This document shows, one piece after another, positions 1 through 5,388 of a DNA stretch of 7,199 bases (position 1 is its first letter; each line of letters begins with the position of its first letter). The notes below the pieces were generated by a model. That model was not told the origin of the DNA. It did not search any database and was given only the letters and a program-made list of their open reading frames with translations. The translations under genes and the position numbers were made by a program. This DNA comes from an uncultured Bryobacterales bacterium (lineage in GTDB: Bacteria; Acidobacteriota; Terriglobia; Bryobacterales; Bryobacteraceae). Where the stretch lies: NCBI GenBank assembly GCA_937859895.1, contig CALMAV010000542.1, positions 1 through 7,199 on the forward strand, read 5' to 3'.

Positions 1-807
1 GCTATCCGCTTTATCCCAAACGATGTGTACTTAAACTCCACAGGAAAGTTCGTCGCCGTGATCACCGGGCCGAACATGGGCGGCAAATCTACCTACTTGC
101 GGCAAGCTGCCTTGATTCTGATTATGGCTCAGGTCGGATCGTTTGTGCCTGCACAGGCAGCCGCACTGCCCATCGTAGACCGTGTGTTTACCAGAATTGG
201 AGCCGCCGACAATCTTGCTCGGGGACGTTCAACCTTCATGGTAGAGATGACCGAAGCTGCCGCAATCCTCAATACCGCTACCAGTAATAGCTTTATAGTA
301 CTTGACGAAATTGGGCGGGGGACATCCACCTATGACGGCCTGTCCCTTGCATGGGCGATCATTGAGTACATTCACGGGCAAATTCGAGCCAAAACTCTCT
401 TCGCGACCCACTACCACGAGCTTACTGAGCTTGGGGATCAACTTTCTTCGGTAGGAAATTTACATGTGGCCGTCAAAGAAGCAGAAGACCGTATCTTGTT
501 CATAAGAAAAGTAGAACCAGGGCCGGCCGACCGTAGTTATGGTATCGAAGTAGCGCGTTTGGCAGGACTTCCCCTGCAAGTAATCGAGCGGGCGAGGTCC
601 GTTTTATTGCATCATGAAGTAAGAGAGCACTCGGTTACACGGGAGCTAACTCCAGGCGAGAGTAACACGCCTATCCAGATAAGGTTATTTGAGCCGGTGA
701 ATCAGGGACTCACTGATCGTGTTCGCAGTTTGGACATAAATCAGCTGAGACCGGTTGAGGCTTTGCAGATTCTGCACGAATTACAGCAAGAGTTGCTAAC
801 GAGATGA
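1..807 (+). CDS. mutS: DNA mismatch repair ATPase MutS, C-terminal part (5' end outside window)
   Basis: The reading frame is open from base 1 and ends at TGA 805-807, so this is the last 268 residues of a longer protein. MutS binds mismatched DNA as a dimer and uses ATP to recruit MutL. What is visible is the ABC-type ATPase domain: Walker A GPNMGGKST (bases 67-93), the signature-like stretch GRSTFMVEM near 223-249, Walker B LDE (301-309) followed by GRGTSTYDG, and the switch motif ATHYHEL (403-423). The family-typical ADRSYGIEVARLAGLP follows near 526-573. The end, SLDINQLRPVEALQILHEL, matches the C-terminal helices that close MutS1 proteins, so the 3' end is intact. The mismatch-recognition, connector and lever domains lie off the left edge. 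A GTG at 25-27 opens a shorter frame, but the residues before it (AIRFIPND) also match MutS, so it is internal. All ATPase motifs are intact. Confidence 0.97.
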   Translation, partial: AIRFIPNDVYLNSTGKFVAVITGPNMGGKSTYLRQAALILIMAQVGSFVPAQAAALPIVDRVFTRIGAADNLARGRSTFMVEMTEAAAILNTATSNSFIVLDEIGRGTSTYDGLSLAWAIIEYIHGQIRAKTLFATHYHELTELGDQLSSVGNLHVAVKEAEDRILFIRKVEPGPADRSYGIEVARLAGLPLQVIERARSVLLHHEVREHSVTRELTPGESNTPIQIRLFEPVNQGLTDRVRSLDINQLRPVEALQILHELQQELLTR

Positions 808-2090
808 GAATAGCAGGTATCATGAGCGGGACTTCGCTCGACGGGATCGATGTGGCCATCATCGACATCTCCGGTTCGGGATTCAAGGCGAAAATCAACG
901 TCTTGACGAGTCATTCGGTCCCTTATCCCAGAAAAATTCGGGAAGCACTGATGGCTGTGTCTAACACCAATGCTTTCACCGGTGACATATCACGGCTCAA
1001 CTTTCTATTAGGTGAGCTGTATGCTGAGGCGCTGGAAGAAACAGCCGAGCGTGCCGAGATACCACTCGACACAATTAAGCTGATTGGCTGCCATGGTCAG
1101 ACCATATTCCATGAGGGGCAAGGCGCTCAGTATCTCGGGAAGAAAGTGGCGAGCACCTTCCAAATTGGCGAATCCAGCGTCATCACCGAGCGGCTAGGGA
1201 TCGATGTAATCTCTAATTTCCGTGAGCGTGACGTTGCAGCTGGTGGAAAAGGTGCTCCGCTGGTTCCTTACCTCGATTACATGCTGATGCGCCATCGCGG
1301 GCGCGGACGTGTCGCCGTCAATATCGGTGGTATTGCGAACCTGACTGCGATCCCGCCGAATACCAATACTGAGCGAGTGATCGCGTTTGATACGGGCCCT
1401 GGCAACATGGTTATCGATCAGTTGATCTCTCGAATCACATCTGGTGGCGAACACTTCGACAAAGATGGAACAACTGCGGCCGCCGGTGTGCCTGACCCAA
1501 AGCTGTTGGCAAAGCTTTTGCGTGATAAGTACTTCCGCGCTAAGCCGCCTAAGACAGCTGGACGGGAACAGTACGGGGCTGAGTTCGTCAGTAAGCTGTT
1601 GGATACCGAACTGAGCAGCGAGGATTTAGTGGCCACAGCAACTGCTTTGACTGCCGAAAGTATTGCGCTCGGTGTTCGCAACTTCATCCTGCCTGATATG
1701 CGGGTGGACGAAGTGTTTGTGTCAGGTGGTGGAACGCACAATCCGACCCTGATGCGCATGCTTCGTAAAGCTCTGGAGCCGATTCCTGTGAAGGAGACCA
1801 GTGAAGTTGGACTGGATGTGGATGCCAAGGAAGCAATTGCGTTTGCAGTAATGGCGTATGAAACCGCCCATGCTCGACCTTCTAACGTTCCGTTTGCGAC
1901 AGGCGCAAAGCGGTCTGTCATCTTGGGCAAGGTGACACAAAATGGTCCAGCGACTCGGAACGGCAACGGTGGGTCGCTAGCAAACAATGGAAACGGAAAC
2001 GGGGTAGTGGTGCATAAGGCTAAGGTGCCCCGTGGAAATGGTGTAAGCCGGACGGCTGTACCGGCCAAAGTCAAAGCAGCGGCACGGTAG
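804..2090 (+). CDS. anmK: Anhydro-N-acetylmuramic acid kinase with an unusual basic C-terminal tail
   Basis: AnmK opens the 1,6-anhydro ring of anhMurNAc and phosphorylates it to MurNAc-6-phosphate in the cytoplasm, returning cell-wall sugar to metabolism. Visible family motifs are MSGTSLDGID (residues 7-16, phosphate binding), GCHGQTIFHEG, QIGESSVI, a long conserved stretch around NFRERDVAAGGKGAPLVPYL, NIGGIANLT, FDTGPGN with Asp196 as the expected catalytic base, DGTTAAAG, and EVFVSGGGTHNPTLM near the C-terminal lobe. The core ends at VILGKVT (about residue 378), close to the usual family length of about 370. Residues 379-428 are extra: first Asn/Gly-rich, then Lys/Arg/Ala-rich, with no Asp or Glu. 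The ATG at 804 overlaps the mutS stop (ATGA), which implies translational coupling. Only a weak AAGAG (788-792) precedes it. Family assignment is firm; the tail's role is unknown. Confidence 0.96.
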   Translation: MRIAGIMSGTSLDGIDVAIIDISGSGFKAKINVLTSHSVPYPRKIREALMAVSNTNAFTGDISRLNFLLGELYAEALEETAERAEIPLDTIKLIGCHGQTIFHEGQGAQYLGKKVASTFQIGESSVITERLGIDVISNFRERDVAAGGKGAPLVPYLDYMLMRHRGRGRVAVNIGGIANLTAIPPNTNTERVIAFDTGPGNMVIDQLISRITSGGEHFDKDGTTAAAGVPDPKLLAKLLRDKYFRAKPPKTAGREQYGAEFVSKLLDTELSSEDLVATATALTAESIALGVRNFILPDMRVDEVFVSGGGTHNPTLMRMLRKALEPIPVKETSEVGLDVDAKEAIAFAVMAYETAHARPSNVPFATGAKRSVILGKVTQNGPATRNGNGGSLANNGNGNGVVVHKAKVPRGNGVSRTAVPAKVKAAAR

Positions 2091-2101
2091 GTAGGGGCTG
2101 C

Positions 2102-2120
2102 GCGGAAGGGCTTCTTCCGC
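2102..2120 (+). other. Small hairpin just after anmK
   Basis: GCGGAAG (2102-2108) and CTTCCGC (2114-2120) form a perfect 7-bp stem with a 5-base loop, starting 11 bases after the anmK stop. No T-run follows, so it is not a complete intrinsic terminator by itself. It may protect the 3' end of the mRNA or may be chance. Confidence 0.4.
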
Positions 2121-2142
2121 TCTTAAGCTAACGGATGAAAAG

Positions 2143-2181
2143 AAAACGCTCCGGTTCAGATGTCTGGACCGGAGCGTTTTT
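2143..2181. terminator. Bidirectional intrinsic terminator between convergent anmK and katE
   Basis: A 13-base arm at 2147-2159 (CGCTCCGGTTCAG) pairs with 2164-2176 (CTGGACCGGAGCG) around the 4-base loop ATGT. As + strand RNA the whole stem pairs, with one G-U pair, and it runs into five T (2177-2181). In the other direction the same stem has one A-C mismatch and is followed by TTTTCTTTT (complement of 2138-2146). It sits 57 bases past the anmK stop and 34 bases past the katE stop, which fits a terminator serving both genes. Confidence 0.87.
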
Positions 2182-2209
2182 GATTATGACTGCTTACTTT
2201 GATGCCGAC

Positions 2210-4447
2210 CTAAACCACCATGCGGACCTTCGGCTCGCGGTCCCAGATGCGACCCTTTGCAGCCTCGACTAGGAACTTCTCAGTAGCGGCAGTTTCTCCC
2301 AAAGCGACGATCCCGGAATCGGGGATCACATTTGCTTTTTGCAGCAGGGGCGCCGCTGCCTCAGAGTGTGCAATTACCTTAAGGTGAGCAAACGCATCCT
2401 GAACAAAGCCAACCGCGGCTGACTGCAGAGCTAACTGCTGGGCGCCTTGGGCTGACACGGCCACAATAATAGCGTCAAAAAGGACCGATGGACCACCGGC
2501 GAGCTGGAAGTCGGCTGGGATGATTTTGCCGTCCGCACCTTTTGCTCCTTCCACCTTCGGCGCAACGACCTTGAACATGGCACCTCCAGCTAGGGCCGCA
2601 GCTTTCAGCGAATTGACTGTTGCCGAATCGGTTCCATCTGCCACCAAACAACCAATCATCCGCCCTTTGATCGTTGGAATTGCTTTGCGGAGAATACTTA
2701 ATCCAGGGGAGGGCTTGAGATCAGTCCGAACTTTTATAGCCGCCGGCGCTCTTTCAATTGGCTCTTCATGACCAAGGCCGGTAGCTACACGTTCGGCGAT
2801 CTTAGGATCAGCATTGGCAAGCTGACTCAACATGCGGGCGCGGATTGCCTTCGTCTCCACCTTGCTGAGCTCGAATGTAAACGCAGCGACAATGTGATTT
2901 TGCTCCGTCTCTGTCTGGCTGTAGAAGAATTGCCGAGCCTGGCTGAAGTGGTCGGCAAACGAGCTGGGGCGAGTCCGTAGTTTGTCTCCTTCTTCGCGAG
3001 CAGGAAAGCTCTGGTACCCGCTCCTTGGATCTGCCCGTGGGCCATGGCTGGCGAGCGAGTTTGGCGAGTAGTTAACGCGGCCCTTCGGCAGTGCCATCTG
3101 CATGTGTCCATCACGCTGGAAGTTCATAACCGGGCACTTCGAGCGATTGACCGGGATCTCGGCGAAGTTCGGGCCGCCGAGCCGAGTCAGCTGCGTATCC
3201 AGGTAGGAGAAGAGACGTCCCTGCAGCAGCGGATCGTTGGTAAAGTCAATGCCTGGAACAACGTGGGTGGGACAGAAAGCAACTTGCTCGGTCTCAGCAA
3301 AGAAATTGTCGGGATTTCGATCCAGAACCATCCGGCCAATGACTTTCAGTGGCAGTTGCTCCTCCGGTATTATTTTGCTCGCATCCAGAACGTCGAACTC
3401 GAACTTGTCGGCAAAGTCCTGATCAAATAGCTGGACCGCCAATTCCCATTCGGGGAAGTCGCCCGCCTCAATCGCGTTATAGAGATCACGTCGATGGTAG
3501 TCAGGGTCAGCGCCGTTGAGCTTTAATGCTTCATCCCAGATCAGAGATTGCATCCCCTGCTTAGGCCGCCAACGGAATTTGACGTAAGTGGACTTCCCCG
3601 CTTGGTTGATTAATCGGAAAGTGTGAATCCCAAAGCCCTCCATCATTCGAAACGAGCGTGGGATGGCTCGGTCAGACATGATCCACATGAGCATGTGAGT
3701 AGCTTCGGGTGTAAGAGAGGCATAGTCCCAGAATGTGTCATGGGCGGTCTGAGCTTGAGGAAACTCACGATCGGGTTCGGGCTTTGCCGCGTGGATCAGG
3801 TCGGGAAATTTAATTGCGTCCTGAATAAAGAAAATCGGGATGTTGTTGCCGACCAGATCCCAGTTCCCTTCAGATGTGTAGAACTTGACTGCGAATCCGC
3901 GTACGTCGCGAGCTGTATCGGCCGAGCCCTTACTGCCGGCAACCGTTGAGAAACGAGTAAAAACCGGCGTGCGCTCACCAACACGATTGAAGATACCTGC
4001 CTTTGAAACGTCGGCGAGCGAGGACGTGAGCTCGAAGTAGCCATGAGCTGCCGAACCACGAGCATGCACTACGCGCTCCGGGATGCGTTCGTGATCGAAG
4101 TGGTTGATTTTCTCGCGAAGGATGAAGTCCTCCAGCAATACCGGTCCGCGCGGACCAACCTTGAGCGAGTTTTCGTCATCGGCAATGGGCAGCCCGTGAT
4201 TAGTAGTCATGGCAGAGAAGTTCCCTCCAGCGTTGCGGTGCAATTCGCCTCCGTTTCCGGTGGTGTCCGGGTGGGCAGGGCCATTGCTAGCCGGGACTTT
4301 CTCTTCTGGAAAAGGACCAGGTGAGAAAGACCTGCCGGCACTCCCTGTTCCCGAAGTAGGTGTGGCGGAAGAGCCTAGAGTTTCAGCGATGGTATCGCCT
4401 AAAGCCATAGCTTTCTGGCCATTGAGTGGGTCGTTGAACATTGACAT
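2210..4447 (-). CDS. katE: Large-subunit (clade 2, HPII-type) heme catalase
   Basis: This cytoplasmic enzyme splits hydrogen peroxide into water and oxygen. The call is 745 residues, close to E. coli KatE/HPII (753). Residues 1-75 are a Gly/Ser/Pro-rich N-terminal arm, 76 to about 590 the catalase core, and about 595-745 the flavodoxin/amidotransferase-like domain found only in large catalases. Catalytic His128 lies in RVVHARGSAAHGYF and Asn201 in DLVGNNIPIFFIQDA. The heme-ligand motif RLFSYLDTQ gives Tyr415. Cys392 (codon 3272-3274) stands where HPII has His392. The frame extends 44 codons upstream to an ATG at 4579, but that stretch does not look like catalase. The start at 4447 follows a GGAAAGG site and puts His128, Asn201 and Tyr415 on exactly HPII numbering. 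The stop is TAG, 34 bases before the shared terminator. The 155-base gap upstream suggests its own promoter. Confidence 0.96.
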   Translation of the reverse strand: MSMFNDPLNGQKAMALGDTIAETLGSSATPTSGTGSAGRSFSPGPFPEEKVPASNGPAHPDTTGNGGELHRNAGGNFSAMTTNHGLPIADDENSLKVGPRGPVLLEDFILREKINHFDHERIPERVVHARGSAAHGYFELTSSLADVSKAGIFNRVGERTPVFTRFSTVAGSKGSADTARDVRGFAVKFYTSEGNWDLVGNNIPIFFIQDAIKFPDLIHAAKPEPDREFPQAQTAHDTFWDYASLTPEATHMLMWIMSDRAIPRSFRMMEGFGIHTFRLINQAGKSTYVKFRWRPKQGMQSLIWDEALKLNGADPDYHRRDLYNAIEAGDFPEWELAVQLFDQDFADKFEFDVLDASKIIPEEQLPLKVIGRMVLDRNPDNFFAETEQVAFCPTHVVPGIDFTNDPLLQGRLFSYLDTQLTRLGGPNFAEIPVNRSKCPVMNFQRDGHMQMALPKGRVNYSPNSLASHGPRADPRSGYQSFPAREEGDKLRTRPSSFADHFSQARQFFYSQTETEQNHIVAAFTFELSKVETKAIRARMLSQLANADPKIAERVATGLGHEEPIERAPAAIKVRTDLKPSPGLSILRKAIPTIKGRMIGCLVADGTDSATVNSLKAAALAGGAMFKVVAPKVEGAKGADGKIIPADFQLAGGPSVLFDAIIVAVSAQGAQQLALQSAAVGFVQDAFAHLKVIAHSEAAAPLLQKANVIPDSGIVALGETAATEKFLVEAAKGRIWDREPKVRMVV

Positions 4448-4458
4448 ATTTTTACTTG

Positions 4459-4465
4459 CCTTTCC
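4459..4465 (-). promoter_or_regulatory. Candidate ribosome binding site for katE
   Basis: On the - strand this reads GGAAAGG, a partial Shine-Dalgarno match, 11 bases before the ATG at 4447. It supports that start over the in-frame ATG at 4579. The spacing is a little long, so confidence is moderate. A second ATG two codons on (4439-4441) is possible. Confidence 0.4.
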
Positions 4466-4501
4466 GTCTCCAGCGTACTTGATAAGCGTGGCGCTCTCCG
4501 G

Positions 4502-4514
4502 CAATCGTCGATTG
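4502..4514. promoter_or_regulatory. Perfect 13-base dyad upstream of katE, possible operator
   Basis: CAATCG and CGATTG face each other around one central base, 55 bases upstream of the katE start. The size and symmetry suit a dimeric regulator site, but I do not recognise the motif as that of a named regulator, and no convincing -35/-10 pair is visible next to it. Confidence 0.3.
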
Positions 4515-4556
4515 ATGTGGCTGCCCGCTAACTCTAGAGCTTTGGAGCGTGGATAT

Positions 4557-4594
4557 CTGGAGTCCAGGCACGCGTGCACTCTCTAGAAGAGTGC
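4557..4594. repeat. Three adjoining inverted repeats between the PIG-L gene and katE
   Basis: Three perfect dyads lie end to end: CTGGA-G-TCCAG (4557-4567), GCACGCGTGC (4568-4577) and GCACTCT-CTAGA-AGAGTGC (4576-4594). The last starts 9 bases after the PIG-L stop in transcript direction and could form a 7-bp RNA hairpin, but no U-run follows, so it is not a standard terminator. Arms can also pair across units: AGGCAC 4566-4571 with GTGCCT 4591-4596. Confidence 0.5.
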
Positions 4595-4602
4595 CTAGCT
4601 TG

Positions 4603-5292
4603 TCACGTAATAGCGAAGATTTCAAACGGTCGTCGTGCCGGGCCGAGGAGAGACTCCGGCAAAATTGGGTCGCCCCAGCTACTGCCAACCTGGGAGGCAT
4701 GACAGAGTAGCGCCTCGGTTTTGGCTCGCAATAGTTCCGCACTCAGTGGTAAGCGACGCAATTGTAAAGTGCTACCGAAGTCACGAGTGCCGAAGTGCCA
4801 CGTCCAAAAAAAGTACCAGGTAAGCGTTGCGCCAGCTCGACTTGCAACCAGTTTAGCGGCGCGTCCACAGGCCCCATGATCGGCGTGGAAGTCGCCACGC
4901 CAGGGAGCAACTACATGGGTATCGGCTGAAATCAGCGAGGTCAGTTTCGCAACTAGTTCATTTTCGTGGCTTTCGACGGCGCCGTCCGGCAATCCAAAAC
5001 GGATGATGCTGTTCTCTGAAGCGCCGAGTCGATCCAAAGCATGTGCTTGCTCCTTGCGCCGTGCAGTCGCAAGGCCCGCGGCTCCCGGAAAAGCTCTTTC
5101 GCCATCGGTGACTGCTGCGACCAATACGTCGATCCCCTGCAAACGTTGACGCGCAATAAGTCCACCAGCACCTAAAGTTTCATCATCTGGGTGAGGAGCA
5201 ATGACCAGCAGTGGCTTGGAAGGCACGCTGAATAAGGGAACGTCGTGCAAGTCACTCAGCCACTCGCTTTCACTTACAACTGGGACGATCAT
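4603..5292 (-). CDS. PIG-L family zinc-dependent deacetylase (LmbE-like)
   Basis: PIG-L proteins are zinc hydrolases that remove acetyl groups from N-acetylglucosamine-type units in lipids, antibiotics and small thiols. This one has 229 residues, a normal length. After about 27 N-terminal residues comes LLVIAPHPDDETLGAGG (residues 28-44), with expected zinc ligands His34 and Asp37 and catalytic Asp36. VTDGE (61-65) and FGLPDG (99-104) follow, and the second zinc motif is HADH (136-139) with His139 as ligand. The ending, ARRPFEIFAIT, resembles PIG-L proteins found near glycan-modifying genes. No signal peptide or membrane helix is visible, so it is probably cytoplasmic. The start is ATG 5290-5292; there is no good Shine-Dalgarno site, and a short upstream frame ends there in an ATGA overlap. 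It lies 96 bases after the DUF4091 gene on the same strand, probably co-transcribed. The substrate cannot be read from sequence. Confidence 0.93.
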   Translation of the reverse strand: MIVPVVSESEWLSDLHDVPLFSVPSKPLLVIAPHPDDETLGAGGLIARQRLQGIDVLVAAVTDGERAFPGAAGLATARRKEQAHALDRLGASENSIIRFGLPDGAVESHENELVAKLTSLISADTHVVAPWRGDFHADHGACGRAAKLVASRAGATLTWYFFWTWHFGTRDFGSTLQLRRLPLSAELLRAKTEALLCHASQVGSSWGDPILPESLLGPARRPFEIFAIT

Positions 5293-5366
5293 GTGGTTAA
5301 GTAGAACACTACGACCAGAGGCGGGAACGTCTTGAAGTACTGCTGATCAGCCTGGAGGCGTCGCAC
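5289..5366 (-). CDS. Possible tiny leader ORF overlapping the PIG-L start (speculative)
   Basis: A frame of 25 codons plus stop can begin at GTG 5364-5366 and ends at TGA 5289-5291, sharing ATGA with the PIG-L start at 5292. The frame is open a little further, to a TAA at 5385-5387. The product would be a charged N-terminal part followed by the hydrophobic stretch FPPLVVVFYLTT. The PIG-L gene has no clear ribosome site, so coupling from a leader ORF would explain how it is translated. Against it: the ORF is very short, the start is GTG with no strong ribosome site, and I know of no homolog. It may be chance. Confidence 0.22.
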   Translation of the reverse strand: MRRLQADQQYFKTFPPLVVVFYLTT

Positions 5367-5372
5367 TTCAAG
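5331..5372 (-). other. RNA stem-loop in the gap between the DUF4091 gene and the PIG-L gene
   Basis: In the - strand transcript, CTTGAAGTGC (complement of 5363-5372) pairs with GTACTTCAAG (complement of 5331-5340) in ten positions, one of them G-U, around a 22-base loop that holds the self-complementary GCTGATCAGC. No U-run follows, so it is not a plain terminator. It might set the ratio of upstream to downstream product or mark an mRNA processing site. Confidence 0.45.
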
Positions 5373-5381
5373 CTGATCAGC
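5342..5381. repeat. Two copies of the 10-bp palindrome GCTGATCAGC, 30 bases apart
   Basis: Perfect palindromes lie at 5342-5351 and 5372-5381, identical and spaced exactly 30 bases (about three helical turns). This phasing suits two dimeric protein sites on one DNA face, but both copies lie between the DUF4091 stop and the PIG-L start. They may serve as RNA structure or as an operator of an internal promoter. No regulator is recognised. Confidence 0.5.
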
Positions 5382-5388
5382 TACTTAC

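Noticed and set aside
1960..2010. AAC/GGN-rich stretch as a DNA repeat or CRISPR-like array
   Set aside because: It is irregular, short and in frame with anmK; it is simply the Asn/Gly-rich coding sequence of the tail.
1418..2074. A 218-codon open frame on the - strand, opposite anmK
   Set aside because: It lies wholly antisense to a well-supported kinase gene. Its product shows no recognisable motif and has the Ser/Thr/Pro/Leu-rich look of a shadow frame.
4448..4579. Extension of the catalase by 44 residues to the ATG at 4579
   Set aside because: The extra residues do not resemble catalase N-termini. The start at 4447 has a partial ribosome site and gives HPII-like length and residue numbering.
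4043..4586. Overlapping + strand open frames of 93 and 125 codons opposite the katE 5' end
   Set aside because: Both are antisense to the catalase N-terminal region or its leader, overlap each other, and show no domain or ribosome site.
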